NCBI RefSeq assembly: GCF_016919405.1 | Contig: NZ_CP070353.1 | Location: 2,294,001-2,358,000 of the forward strand | Reading direction: 5' to 3' | DNA length: 64,000 bases | Source: Ensifer sp. PDNC004 | Lineage (GTDB): Bacteria; Pseudomonadota; Alphaproteobacteria; Rhizobiales; Rhizobiaceae | Shown: positions 35,497 through 45,500 of the stretch, in pieces | Numbering within the stretch: position 1 is the stretch's first letter | Layout: every line of letters begins with the position of its first letter | Position numbers and translations under genes: made by a program | The notes under the pieces: model-generated | Told to the model about the DNA's origin: nothing | The model's database searches: none | The model's input: only the letters and a program-made list of their open reading frames with translations

Positions 35497-36978
35497 ATGC
35501 ATCTGGCCCTTCCCAAGCCGATAAGGCACCTCTGGCTTCCGCTCGTCGTATTCATCCCGTTTGTCGCGGCGATATGGTTCAGGCCGCTGCTTCCGATCGA
35601 CGAAACGCGCTACGCCAGCGTCGCCTGGGAAATGTTTCTGCGTCGCGACTGGCTTCAGCCGCTGACGATGAATTTCGAGCCTTACCATCACAAGCTGCCG
35701 CTGTTGTTCTGGCTCATCAACGCCTCATGGGCGGTCTTCGGCGTGACGCGCTGGGCGGCAACGCTGCCCGTCGTCCTGTCTTCACTCGCAAGCGTCTATC
35801 TCACGATCGCGCTCGGCCGCCTGCTCTTTTCCGATTTCGACCGGCAGGCTGACCGCACGGCGATGGTCATGGTCGCGAGCGTGCCCTTTCTCGTTTACAG
35901 CACCCTCATCTATTTCGATCTCACCCTCACCATCTTCGTGTTGCTGTCGCTGATCGGCATCGTGCTTTATGCCCGCAAGCGGGACTGGCGCTCCGTCCTC
36001 CTGATCGGACTGTCGCTGGGGTTCGGCGTTCTCGCCAGAGGGCCGGTGGCTTTCCTTCACATCCTGTTCCCGATCGCGTTGGCTCCGCTCTGGGCAGACG
36101 ATCTCAGGCGACCCGGCCGGTGGTATCTCGGCATCTTCGCAGCGCTTGCCATCGCCGGCCTCATCGTTCTCTGCTGGCTCGTCCCGGTGTTGATGCAGGC
36201 GGACGGCAAGTTTACCCATTCGCTGCTCTGGGATCAGACGGTCGGCCGGGCGACGGGCACGCTCAACGCCCATGTCCGACCCTTCTACTTCTACCTGCCG
36301 CTGCTGCCCGCAATGATGATCCCGTGGGTGTTTTTCCCAAGCTTCTGGAAAGGCGCTGCCGCGCTGCGCCAAGGGTGGCTTAACGAGGAAGGCACGCGGT
36401 TCCTGCTTTTCTGGGCAGCCCCGACTTTCTCAAGCTTTTCCCTGATCGGCGAGAAACAGCCGCATTACCTGATGCCACTGGTGCCGGCCGTCGTGCTTGC
36501 CGTCGTCCTCTGTCTCAAAAATGTCCCGAGCCGCCGCCTGGTGCTGAACATGGTGGCCATGGTTGCGGCCATCGTCGTCGGGCAGGCGGTCGCTTCGGCG
36601 ACGTTCCTGAAGCGATATGATCTGGAGCCGACCGCCGCCTATATGCGCGCAAATCGCGACCGGGACTGGGCCTTCGTCGCCAACTATCACGCCGAGTTCG
36701 GCTTCCTGGCTCGCCTGGAAAAACCTGTCGACGACGTCCCTCCACAGCGGCTGGCGCAATGGTTTGCAAGCCACCCCGAGGGCCGCGCGATCGTCGTTGG
36801 CCGAAACGCCGACGACTTTTCCGGATATCAGCTGGTCATGGACAGTCCCTACCGCGGCAAGAGGATGGGCGTGCTCGCGGCAAGGCCTCTGGCCGTCCCC
36901 TCCAAGGCGGAACCCTGCCACGACAACGGCAGCGACGCGCAAACCCCGGCATGCGACAAAGTGGCGAGCAGCGACTAG
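35497..36978 (+). CDS. ArnT/PMT-superfamily membrane glycosyltransferase (GT83-like)
   Basis: A 493-residue inner-membrane protein with roughly eleven to thirteen helices. It has the first-periplasmic-loop acidic motif LPIDETRYASVAWEM and the HKLPLLFWLI block typical of ArnT-type transferases. These use a polyprenyl-phosphate sugar donor in the periplasm. In E. coli ArnT adds aminoarabinose to lipid A. In rhizobia related enzymes (RgtA-C) add galacturonic acid to the LPS core and lipid A (family knowledge). The soluble C-terminal part (about 390-480) holds YQLVMDSPYRGKRMG. No partner arn genes are adjacent. Either sugar is possible. Confidence 0.8.
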   Translation: MHLALPKPIRHLWLPLVVFIPFVAAIWFRPLLPIDETRYASVAWEMFLRRDWLQPLTMNFEPYHHKLPLLFWLINASWAVFGVTRWAATLPVVLSSLASVYLTIALGRLLFSDFDRQADRTAMVMVASVPFLVYSTLIYFDLTLTIFVLLSLIGIVLYARKRDWRSVLLIGLSLGFGVLARGPVAFLHILFPIALAPLWADDLRRPGRWYLGIFAALAIAGLIVLCWLVPVLMQADGKFTHSLLWDQTVGRATGTLNAHVRPFYFYLPLLPAMMIPWVFFPSFWKGAAALRQGWLNEEGTRFLLFWAAPTFSSFSLIGEKQPHYLMPLVPAVVLAVVLCLKNVPSRRLVLNMVAMVAAIVVGQAVASATFLKRYDLEPTAAYMRANRDRDWAFVANYHAEFGFLARLEKPVDDVPPQRLAQWFASHPEGRAIVVGRNADDFSGYQLVMDSPYRGKRMGVLAARPLAVPSKAEPCHDNGSDAQTPACDKVASSD

Positions 36979-37200
36979 TCGCTGCCGGACAGGCCACCGG
37001 CCGGGCGTCGTGTTTCCCCGGCGCCCACCGGCGTCCGCGCGGCGCGCTCCAATATGCCGCAGCGCAACATTGCCGCAGTGTGACAACGTGGCGGACGCGC
37101 CGTCATTGACGTTTCGCAAATTTGGCGCAGATTCAAGTGCATGCTGAAAAGCCGGCGCAACCCAAGGATTTGCCTCGGCCAGAGGCCAAGATAGGTCCCC

Positions 37201-37217
37201 TGATCGACGATCGATCA
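37201..37217. promoter_or_regulatory. Palindrome upstream of cydA
   Basis: The perfect 7-bp inverted repeat TGATCGA-N3-TCGATCA lies 64 bases before the cydA start, a sensible position for an operator. It differs from an FNR/FixK box, which needs TTGAT-N4-ATCAA. The rest of the 302-base spacer 36979-37280 shows no gene. Confidence 0.4.
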
Positions 37218-37280
37218 CCGGACGAATGATGCAGCAGCCAGAGCATTGCGGCCCACGCGTCAGCGACGCGTCGCGTCCGT

Positions 37281-38729
37281 ATGTCTGAAAGGATTGCGCC
37301 CGTGTTTGAGAGTTTCGATGCGACCCTGCTCGCTCGCTTCCAGTTTGCCTTCACCGTTTCCTTCCACATCATCTTCCCCGCCTTTTCCATCGGGCTTGCG
37401 AGCTACCTCGCGGTGCTCGAAGGGTTGTGGCTGTGGAAGAAGGACGAGGTCTATCTCGAGCTCTTCAATTTCTGGAAGACGATCTTTGCCGTCGCATTCG
37501 GCATGGGCGTCGTCTCCGGCATCGTCATGTCCTACCAGTTCGGCACCAACTGGAGCGTCTTTTCCGACAAGGCCGGGCCGATCATCGGGCCGCTGATGGG
37601 CTATGAGGTGCTGACCGCCTTCTTCCTCGAAGCAGGCTTTCTCGGCGTCATGCTGTTCGGCCTCAACCGCGTCGGGCCGAAGCTGCATTTCTTCGCAACC
37701 GCCATGGTCGCCATCGGCACGCTGATTTCGGCCACCTGGATCCTTTCGGCGAACTCCTGGATGCAGACGCCGGCGGGCTTTGCGATGAACGAGGCAGGCC
37801 AATTCGTCCCGGTCGACTGGTGGGCGATCGTCTTCAACCCGTCCTTCCCCTATCGCCTCACCCACATGGTTTTGGCCGCCTATCTCACGACGGCCTTCGT
37901 CGTCGGTGCCTGCGGCGCCTGGCACCTGATCCGCAAGACGGCGCCACGGCGGGCGCGAAAGATGTTCTCGATGGCGATGTGGATGGCGGCGATCGTCGCG
38001 CCGATCCAGATCTTTGCCGGCGACATGCACGGGCTCAACACACTGGAACACCAGGCGGCCAAGGTGATGGCGATGGAGGGACACTACCAGAGCCATCCGG
38101 ACGGTGCGCCGCTCATCCTCTTCGGCATTCCGAACTCGCCTGAAAAGCGCGTCGACTATGCGATCGAGGTCCCGAAGCTTTCGAGCCTGATCCTGAAACA
38201 CGACCTCAACGCGCCGCTTGCCGGGCTCGATACGATCCCCGAGGAGCTGCATCCGCCCGTCGGCATCGTGTTCTGGTCGTTCCGGGTGATGGTCGGCCTC
38301 GGCTTCGCCATGCTCGGCATCGGGCTCTGGTCGCTCTGGTGTCGCTATCGCGGCACGCTCGACAGCAATGTCTGGCTGCACCGTGCCGCGATCGCCATGG
38401 GGCCTGCCGGATTCGTCGCCGTGCTCGCCGGGTGGGTCACGACCGAAGTTGGCCGCCAGCCCTATACGGTCTACGGCCACCTGCTGACGGCAAACTCGGT
38501 GGCGCCGATCGCGGCACCCGCCGTCGCCGCCTCGCTGATCGCCTTCATCATCGTCTACTTCTTCGTCTTCGGCGCCGGCACCTTCTACATCCTGCGCCTG
38601 ATGGCGCGGTTGCCGCGCGATCCGATGCCGGAGCTCGGCGAAGGACCATTGCGCAGTTCCGGCATCATGCCGGGCCCCGCCACTCACGCCAGCCATGCAA
38701 ACATCAAGGGAGGCCATCATGGAGCTTGA
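37281..38729 (+). CDS. cydA: Cytochrome bd-type (cyanide-insensitive) quinol oxidase subunit I
   Basis: A 482-residue haem-bearing subunit that oxidises ubiquinol and reduces oxygen to water in the inner membrane. The haem ligand His29 lies in TVSFHIIFPAFSIG; a second His is in RLTHMVLAAYL and the axial Met in SFRVMVGLG. The quinol-site and family motif GWVTTEVGRQPYTVYG is intact. The Q loop is short, as in the CIO/bd-II-like branch rather than E. coli CydA. It overlaps cydB by eleven bases. A palindrome upstream may control it, probably in response to oxygen or respiratory stress. Confidence 0.95.
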   Translation: MSERIAPVFESFDATLLARFQFAFTVSFHIIFPAFSIGLASYLAVLEGLWLWKKDEVYLELFNFWKTIFAVAFGMGVVSGIVMSYQFGTNWSVFSDKAGPIIGPLMGYEVLTAFFLEAGFLGVMLFGLNRVGPKLHFFATAMVAIGTLISATWILSANSWMQTPAGFAMNEAGQFVPVDWWAIVFNPSFPYRLTHMVLAAYLTTAFVVGACGAWHLIRKTAPRRARKMFSMAMWMAAIVAPIQIFAGDMHGLNTLEHQAAKVMAMEGHYQSHPDGAPLILFGIPNSPEKRVDYAIEVPKLSSLILKHDLNAPLAGLDTIPEELHPPVGIVFWSFRVMVGLGFAMLGIGLWSLWCRYRGTLDSNVWLHRAAIAMGPAGFVAVLAGWVTTEVGRQPYTVYGHLLTANSVAPIAAPAVAASLIAFIIVYFFVFGAGTFYILRLMARLPRDPMPELGEGPLRSSGIMPGPATHASHANIKGGHHGA

Positions 38730-39723
38730 TCTGCCGTTCATCTGGGCCGGCATCATCGCCTTTGCGGTGCTCGCCTATGTCATTCTCGACGGCTTCGACC
38801 TCGGCGTCGGCATTCTCTTCCCGTTTTTTCCAGAGAAGCACGACCGCGACGTGATGATGAATTCCGTCGCTCCGGTCTGGGACGGCAACGAGACCTGGCT
38901 GGTACTCGGCGGCGGCGGCCTGATGGCGGTGTTTCCGCTGGCGTACGCGACCATCCTGCCGGCGCTTTACGCCCCCATCATCGCCATGGTCATCGGCCTC
39001 ATCTTCCGCGGCGTCGCCTTCGAATATCGCTGGCGTACGCGCCGGGCCGAATATCTGTGGAACTGGGCCTTCTCCGGCGGCTCGATGCTGGCGGCCTTTG
39101 CGCAAGGCATCACGCTCGGCGCCCTCGTCCAGGGCATTCCGGTCGAGAACCGTGCCTATGTCGGCGGCTGGTGGGACTGGCTGACGCCGTTCTCGATCAT
39201 GACCGGCATTGCCGTCGTCGTCGGCTATGCGCTGCTCGGCGCCACCTGGCTGGTGATGAAGACCCATGGCGACCTTGCCGATCGGGCTCGCGACCTCGCG
39301 CTCAAATGCTCCTTCGCCACCGTGGCCGCGATGGGTATCGTCAGCCTGTGGACGCCGTTCCTGGAGCCGCAATATCTCGACCGCTGGTTCAGCTTTCCGA
39401 CGGCGATCTTCAGCGTCATCGTGCCGGCGCTCGTTCTCGGCTGCCTCTATGCGCTGATCTCGGGCATCCGCAATCGCCACGACAGCCGGCCGTTCATCTC
39501 CGCACTCGGCCTCTTCGTGCTCGGCTATGCCGGTATCGGCATCAGCTTCTACCCCTATATGGTGCCGCCATCGCTGACGATCTGGGATGCGGCGGCGCCT
39601 GAGGAAAGCCTCTCCTTCCTGCTCGCCGGCGCACTGGTGCTGGTGCCGATCATTCTCGCCTATACCGCCTATGCCTATTGGGTTTTCCACGGCAAGGTCG
39701 ACCCAGAGGAGGGCTACCATTGA
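38719..39723 (+). CDS. cydB: Cytochrome bd-type quinol oxidase subunit II
   Basis: A 334-residue membrane partner of CydA with about eight or nine helices. Diagnostic segments are AYVILDGFDLGVGILFPFF, APVWDGNETWLVLGGGGLMAVFP and FRGVAFEYRWR. The ATG at 38719 is preceded by AAGGGAGG and lies inside the end of cydA, so translation is coupled. The third, tiny gene of the operon starts within its stop codon. Confidence 0.95.
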   Translation: MELDLPFIWAGIIAFAVLAYVILDGFDLGVGILFPFFPEKHDRDVMMNSVAPVWDGNETWLVLGGGGLMAVFPLAYATILPALYAPIIAMVIGLIFRGVAFEYRWRTRRAEYLWNWAFSGGSMLAAFAQGITLGALVQGIPVENRAYVGGWWDWLTPFSIMTGIAVVVGYALLGATWLVMKTHGDLADRARDLALKCSFATVAAMGIVSLWTPFLEPQYLDRWFSFPTAIFSVIVPALVLGCLYALISGIRNRHDSRPFISALGLFVLGYAGIGISFYPYMVPPSLTIWDAAAPEESLSFLLAGALVLVPIILAYTAYAYWVFHGKVDPEEGYH

Positions 39724-39836
39724 CCAGCGAGACGGGTACAGGCCGCAAGCTTCTCTGGTTCGTCGGTCTCTGGTGCGCGGGGGTGGCGGCCGTCACCGTC
39801 GTCGGCCTTGCGATCAAGCTGATGATCGGAACATAG
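39720..39836 (+). CDS. DUF2474 small subunit-like protein of the CIO operon
   Basis: A 38-residue peptide starting with TTG that overlaps the cydB stop (TTGA). After a polar start (MTSETGTGRK) comes LLWFVGLWCAGVAAVTVVGLAIKLM, one membrane helix. The WFxGLW...G pattern is that of the DUF2474 family, found after cyanide-insensitive oxidase genes. By analogy with CydX it probably packs against subunit I and stabilises the haems. The rare start codon and small size make it easy to miss. Confidence 0.8.
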   Translation: MTSETGTGRKLLWFVGLWCAGVAAVTVVGLAIKLMIGT

Positions 39837-39846
39837 TCGATCCATT

Positions 39847-39896
39847 GGAGCGGGATCCGGGCGGAAAACCGCAGCACTTTTCCGCATCCCGCTCTA
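39847..39896. repeat. Rhizobiaceae intergenic palindromic repeat
   Basis: An imperfect palindrome of about 50 bases with outer arms GAGCGGGAT / ATCCCGCTC and inner GCGGAAAA / TTTTCCGC. Elements of this sequence are scattered between genes in Sinorhizobium, Rhizobium and Agrobacterium (RIME-like, established knowledge). It follows the cyd operon and may help end its transcript. Confidence 0.7.
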
Positions 39897-39940
39897 AAAA
39901 GCCTCGCTCAAGCTTGGCCGGCTAACTTCCCTTTAACACG

Positions 39941-40009
39941 TCAGCAGGCGATCGCCGCAGACGGAGACAGGACCGCACCCTCCTCCCCTGCAAAGCGATC
40001 GCCTGCTGA
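39941..40009. repeat. Perfect 15-bp inverted repeat with 39-base spacer
   Basis: TCAGCAGGCGATCGC (39941-39955) recurs exactly as its reverse complement at 39995-40009. No reading frame uses the loop. It lies between the cyd operon and the chorismate mutase gene in a 338-base gap that otherwise holds only the palindromic repeat at 39847. It could be a terminator, a structured leader of the chorismate mutase mRNA, or the footprint of a small mobile element. Confidence 0.6.
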
Positions 40010-40174
40010 GGTGACCACCTCGAGGGGTCGCCGGCTGCGACCCTGTTGCCCCTTCCAAGACAGCTCGCCGTTTGTTAGCAGTGCGCCGCAGAAGCGCCCC
40101 GCTTGCTGAGAGCCGAGGGACGCTCGAACATCCTGGCCCGCGCTGGCTGCGCCCCAGGCAATTGGACGAGACAG

Positions 40175-40483
40175 ATGCAGAAGACCCCCGCGCAATGCGA
40201 AACCATGGCCGACGTGCGAGCGGAGATCGACCGGCTCGACCAGGCGCTGATGGCGCTGTTTGCCGAGCGCTGGGGCTATATCGACCGGGCGGCCGAGATC
40301 AAGGCACCGCTGAAGCTGAAGGCCGACATTCCGGCGCGGGTGATGGAAGTGCGCGAGAACGCCCGCAAGAATGCAGCGCGCGTCAACCTCGACCCTGATT
40401 TTTACGAAGACATCTGGGCGCGGCTGATCGGCCACGCGATCGCCCACGAGCAGAAGCTGCTCGGCGAAACCGGCAACGAGTAA
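40175..40483 (+). CDS. Chorismate mutase, AroQ type, monofunctional
   Basis: A 102-residue all-helical enzyme that converts chorismate to prephenate for Phe/Tyr synthesis. The first helix (VRAEIDRLDQALMALFAERW) carries the N-terminal Arg. The catalytic Lys is in YIDRAAEIK, followed by ARVMEVRENA and the terminal Gln in AIAHEQKLL. The size matches stand-alone AroQ and PchB. An isochorismate-pyruvate lyase (PchB) is related in fold, but no salicylate or siderophore gene is adjacent. The start at 40175 gives the usual length. It converges with the aminotransferase gene 33 bases on. Confidence 0.85.
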   Translation: MQKTPAQCETMADVRAEIDRLDQALMALFAERWGYIDRAAEIKAPLKLKADIPARVMEVRENARKNAARVNLDPDFYEDIWARLIGHAIAHEQKLLGETGNE

Positions 40484-40516
40484 CATCGCCGTCGCCGATC
40501 TTTCGGCCTGCGGCCG

Positions 40517-41683
40517 TCAGCGCCCGAGAATGTAACCCTGCAGGCGGTCCGCCGCTTCCTTCACATGGCCCGGGTCGCGCAGGAAGCACGCGCGCATGAA
40601 CAGCGAGCCGCCGTCGCCGAACGCGGTTCCCGGCGCCAGGCCGACACCGGTCTTGTCGACGATGTCGATTGCGGCCGCGCGCGAATCCGTGACGCCGTCG
40701 ATCTTCAGGAACGCGTAGAGCGCACCGTCGGGCTTCAGCGTTTCCACCCGGTTGGTGGCGATCAGCGCGTCGCAGAAGACGTCACGGTTCTTTGCCGCCT
40801 TGGCGACATTGGCATCGACAAAGGCGTCGCCCTCGTCGAGTGCTGCGACAGCACCCCGCTGCAGGAACTGGGCGACGCCCGAGGTCGAATACTGCACCAG
40901 GTTTTCGAGCACCTGGCCGATTTCCGGTGGGGCGACGATCCAGCCGACGCGCCAGCCGGTCATCGACCAATTCTTCGAGAAGGAATTGACGAAGAGGATG
41001 CGGTCGCCTTCCTCCATCACGTCGAGGAAGGACGGCGCGCGGGCGCCGCCATAATAATAGAGCGCGTAGATCTCGTCGGCGATGATCCAGAGCCCGTGCC
41101 TGCGCGCCAGCGCCAGGATCGCGGCCAGTTCCTCGCGGGTCGCGGTCCAGCCGGTCGGGTTCGAGGGGGTGTTGATGAACAGCGCCTTGGTCTTGGGGCC
41201 GATCGCCGCCTGCAGCCGATCGAGATCGAGCTGCCACTTGCCGTGTTCGAAGCGCAACTCGACCGAAACCGGCCGGACGCCGGAGAGATCGGCGGCGGCG
41301 GCAAAGTTCGGCCAGGCCGGCGTCAACAGCACCATCTCGTCGCCGGGCGAGGCGATCGCCTCGATCGACAGCTTGATCGCCTGCATGCCGGAGCCGACGA
41401 CGTAGAAATGCTCGGGCGAAAGCGTCTTCTGGAAGCGGCGCTGATAGTAGCGCGACAGCGCCTCACGCAGCGGCGGGATGCCGCGCTGCCAGGTATAGAA
41501 GGTCTCGCCGGCGGCAAGCGCATCGCGTGCGACATCGCTGATGAAGGCAGGGGTCGGCAGGTCGCCCTCGCCCACCCAGAGCGGGATCAGGCCATCGCGC
41601 CCGCGGGCATAGTTCACCACCTCGACGATACCGCTTTCGGGCGCGGAAAGCGCGCGGGGGCTGATGGTGGCAAGCGTGGTCAT
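40517..41683 (-). CDS. Class I PLP aminotransferase (aspartate aminotransferase-like)
   Basis: A 388-residue aminotransferase with LWVGEGDLPTPAFI, FINTPSNPTGW, IIADEIYALYYYGGARAPSF and the PLP lysine in NSFSKNWSMTGWRVGWI. The group includes aspartate, aromatic and methionine-handling enzymes. The convergent chorismate mutase makes an aromatic role attractive, since prephenate-pathway keto acids need transamination, but convergent genes are not co-transcribed and this is weak evidence. No regulator is adjacent. Confidence 0.88.
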   Translation of the reverse strand: MTTLATISPRALSAPESGIVEVVNYARGRDGLIPLWVGEGDLPTPAFISDVARDALAAGETFYTWQRGIPPLREALSRYYQRRFQKTLSPEHFYVVGSGMQAIKLSIEAIASPGDEMVLLTPAWPNFAAAADLSGVRPVSVELRFEHGKWQLDLDRLQAAIGPKTKALFINTPSNPTGWTATREELAAILALARRHGLWIIADEIYALYYYGGARAPSFLDVMEEGDRILFVNSFSKNWSMTGWRVGWIVAPPEIGQVLENLVQYSTSGVAQFLQRGAVAALDEGDAFVDANVAKAAKNRDVFCDALIATNRVETLKPDGALYAFLKIDGVTDSRAAAIDIVDKTGVGLAPGTAFGDGGSLFMRACFLRDPGHVKEAADRLQGYILGR

Positions 41684-41851
41684 CGGCGGGCTCCGGATGC
41701 ACGATGGTGCAGGCTGCCGCCTGAATCATCATGAAAGATTCCAATGGACTAGAGCGAAATGGACCGCTCCGGTTTGCCCGTTGCTTCTAGCCGCTTTCGC
41801 CGGGGCGATCACGCGACTTTATCTGACCGATTTATCGATTTTTGTGATGTT

Positions 41852-41880
41852 TCGCGGCCCCGGCAAAGCCGGGGCCGCGA
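41852..41880 (-). terminator. GC-rich hairpin downstream of mscL
   Basis: The perfect 13-bp stem TCGCGGCCCCGGC/GCCGGGGCCGCGA with loop AAA starts nine bases past the mscL stop. The lack of a T tract on the minus strand makes it an imperfect intrinsic terminator, but its strength and position suggest it ends the mscL message. Confidence 0.6.
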
Positions 41881-41888
41881 AGAAAAAC

Positions 41889-42317
41889 TCAGGCGCGCTG
41901 CTTCAGCAGGTCGCGGATTTCCGAGAGCAGCAGAATGTCTTCCGGCGGCGGTGCGGCCGGCGCTTCGTCCTTCTTCTTTTCCATCGAAGCGCGCATGCGG
42001 TTCACCGCCTTGATCATCAGGAAGATGATCCAGGCAAGGATCAGGAAGTTGATCAGCACGGTAATGAAGTTGCCGTAGGCAAACACGGCGCCCTGCTGGC
42101 GGGCGGCGGCGAGAGACGTGGCCGTCACGTTGGCCGAAAGCGGCAGGAAGTAATTGGAGAAATCGAAACCGCCGCCAGTGAGCGCACCGACGATCGGCAT
42201 GACCAGGTCTTCGACGACCGACGTCACGATCTTGTTGAAGGCTGCGCCGATGATGACACCGACCGCGAGATCCATCACGTTCCCGCGGGCAATAAACTCC
42301 TTGAACTCATTCAGCAT
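41889..42317 (-). CDS. mscL: Large-conductance mechanosensitive channel
   Basis: MscL opens under membrane tension to release solutes during osmotic downshock. The 142-residue protein starts [27 protein letters not shown], which is the N-terminal helix plus the TM1 pore helix. A periplasmic loop with [12 protein letters not shown] follows, then TM2 ([19 protein letters not shown]) and the charged C-terminal bundle (EEKKDE-like acidic/basic stretch). All conserved elements are present. It is a single-gene unit, divergent from the sensor kinase gene 260 bases away. Confidence 0.96.
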   Translation of the reverse strand: MLNEFKEFIARGNVMDLAVGVIIGAAFNKIVTSVVEDLVMPIVGALTGGGFDFSNYFLPLSANVTATSLAAARQQGAVFAYGNFITVLINFLILAWIIFLMIKAVNRMRASMEKKKDEAPAAPPPEDILLLSEIRDLLKQRA

Positions 42318-42577
42318 AAATCTCTCCGTATTATCCCCGTTTGAAAACGGCCAGCGGCGCTGTCCCGCGCTGCAAGCGTTTACGGAAACTAAACCAAAGC
42401 GGGCAGCGAGAAAACCTTTCTTTGCCTTTGATCAATTAGCACCGGATAGAGCAGGAACGGGAAGGCAGCCGGCGCTGCACACCGATTTCTCGTGTCGAGC
42501 CTTGAACTTAAGACTCATGCGAGGGCAATTCTCAACCCGGCGGACTTGCCCTATGCTCCGCCCTGGAGGAGTGAGGC

Positions 42578-45500
42578 ATGCTTTCGGGTTCGGTCATCTT
42601 TGCCTCGGCCTTCGCCTATCTGCTGCTGCTGTTTGCAGTGGCGAGCTATGGCGACCGGCGGGCCAGGAGGAACAGCGCTGCGCTGAAAGGCAGGCCGCTC
42701 GTCTATGCGCTGAGCCTTGCCATCTACTGCACCTCCTGGACCTATTTCGGCGGCATCGGGCTTGCGGCCGAACGCGGGCTCGAATTCACCGGCATCTATA
42801 TCGGCCCGATCCTGATGTTCACGCTCGGCATGCCGCTGATCCGCAAGATCATACGGCTCGCCAAGACCGAGAAGCTGACATCGGTCGCCGACTTCATTGC
42901 CGCGCGTTACGGCAAGAACCCAGCCGTGGCCGCGATCGTCGCGCTGATTTCGCTGGTCGGCGCCATTCCCTATATCGCGCTGCAGCTGAAGGCGATCTCG
43001 AGTTCGGTCGCCGCCATGATCAACACCAGCGACTACGGCATCGGCGCCGGGCAAAGCTTCATCGACCTGCCGCTGCTGGTCACGCTCTTCCTCGCCTGCT
43101 TTGCCATCGTCTTCGGCACGCGCCATACGGATGCGACCGAGCACCAGGACGGACTGATCCTCGCGATCGCGATGGAATCGCTGGTCAAGCTGGTGGCGCT
43201 CGTCACCGCCGGCTTCTACATCGTCTTCGTCATTTTCAACGGCCCGGCTCACCTGTGGTCTCTGGCCGCGCAAAGCCCTGCCGTGCAGTCGGCGCTTTCC
43301 TACGAGACCCCGATAGCGCGCTGGGTGCTGTTGATCGTCACGTCCGCCTTTGCGATCATCATGCTGCCCAGGCAGTTCCATGTGACGGTCGTCGAAAACC
43401 GCACCGAAGGCGAGCTTCGCACCGCCGGCATCCTCTTTCCGCTGTACCTGATCGGCATCAATCTCTTCGTGCTGCCGATCGCCATTGCCGGCATCCTCAC
43501 CTTCTCCGGCTCCGGCGACGCCGACCTCTATCTCTTGACGCTGCCGCTCGCCAACGGTCTGCCGGTGCTGACGCTGATCACCTTCATCGGCGGCTTTTCA
43601 GCGGCGACCGCGATGGTGATCGTCGCGTCCGTCGCGCTGTCGATCATGATCTCCAACGACATCGTCATGCCGGTGTTCCTGCGCCGCAACCTCAGCCAGC
43701 GCGGCGGCTTGCAGGAAAACCTCGCGGGAACGCTGCTCAACATCCGACGCTCCGCAATCTTCGCCGTGCTTTTGCTCGGCTACGCCTACTATCGCTCCGC
43801 CGACATCAGCGCCGGCCTCGCCTCGCTCGGGCTGCTCTCCTTCGTCGCCATCTCGCAGATGGCGCCGGCGCTGCTGGGCGGCCTTGTCTGGCGCCAGGCC
43901 AATGCCCGCGGCGCGATCACCGGCATGGTCTCGGGCTTTCTCGTCTGGGCCTATCTGCTCTTCCTTCCGAGCCTCGGCGGACCCGACAATTCCCATGTGG
44001 CAACGACGGTGCTGAGCTTCCTTCTGCCGTTCACCGAGCTGTTCTCCGGTCCCGATGCGGACCCGCTGGTGAACGCCACGACGCTCAGCCTGCTCGTCAA
44101 CTGCGCCACCTATGTTCTCGGATCGCTGACCCGCACGCCGAAGCCGATCGAACGCTTCCAGGCCGGCGTATTCATCACCCGGCGGTCGCGCACCGAGGGC
44201 GCCTTTCGCGGCCGCAAGACCAAGGTCACCGTGCGCGACCTCAAGGCGACGATCGCACGCTACATGGGCGCCGAGCGCATGCAGCGCTCCTTCCATACCT
44301 ATGAGCGCCAGACCGGCCGTTGGCTGGACGACAACGCACCCGCCGACATGGCGGTCGTGCATTTCTCCGAGCAGTTGCTCGGCAGCGCCATCGGCTCGTC
44401 CTCGGCGCGGCTGGTGCTTTCGCTCGCGCTGCAGCGCGGCGACGACACCTCGTCCGAGACGGCCTGGCTGCTAGACCAGGCGAGCGAGGCACTGCAATAC
44501 AATCAGGATATGCTGCAGACCGCGCTCTCGCAGATGGACCAGGGCATCGCCGTCTTCGACAATGCCAACAACCTGATCATCTGGAACCGGCGCTTCCGCC
44601 AGCTTCTCGACCTGCCGGAAGCGGCCGGCCAGGTCGGCTTCCCGCTTGCCGATATCGTCTCGATCCTCACCAAGCGCGGTGACATTCGCAAGGATCAGGA
44701 AAAGGGGCTGATCGCCAACTTCCTGACGCTCGACAAACCTTTCCTGCTCGAACTTGGCAACGGCGAGCGCATCATCGAAGTGCGCACCAACGCCATGCCC
44801 GACAAGGGCATCGTCACCACCTATACCGACATCACCCAGCGCGTCGCCGCCGACATGGCGCTGAAGCAGGCGAACGAGACGCTGGAACTGCGCGTGGCCG
44901 AGCGCACCGGCGAACTGACCCGGGTGAACCGGGAACTCGCCGAGGCGCGCGCGGCCGCGGACGAGGCCAATATCGGCAAGACGCGGTTCTTTGCCGCCGC
45001 CGGCCACGACATCCTGCAGCCGCTCAACGCCGCCCGCCTCTACTCCTCGTCGCTCGTCGAGCGGCTCGGTGAATCCGACAACAGCACGCTGGTCGAAAAC
45101 ATCGATTCCTCGCTGGAATCGGTCGAAGCCATTCTTGGCGCCGTGCTCGACATTTCACGCCTCGACACCGGCGCCATGAAGGCGCGGATACAATCCGTTC
45201 CGCTCAACGAATTGCTTAGAAGGATCGAGACCGATTTTGCCCCGATGGCGCGAGCCAAGGATCTCGAACTCATCATCATGCCGACATCGCTCGTCGTGCG
45301 CAGCGATCCGAACCTGCTGCGCCGCGTCGTCCAGAACCTGGTCTCCAACGCGATCAAATACACGCTGACCGGCAAGGTGCTCGTCGGGGTGCGCAGGCAT
45401 GGCGCCATGGCGACGATCGAGGTGCTCGATTCCGGCATCGGCATTCCCCAGTCGAAGTTCCGCACCGTCTTCAAGGAATTCGCCCGGCTGGACGAAGGCG

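Noticed and set aside
37201..37217. FNR/FixK box for cydAB
   Set aside because: The palindrome has TGAT-N9-ATCA spacing rather than TTGAT-N4-ATCAA.
40175..40483. Isochorismate-pyruvate lyase (PchB)
   Set aside because: No salicylate or siderophore genes nearby; the stand-alone AroQ reading is simpler, though the folds are similar.
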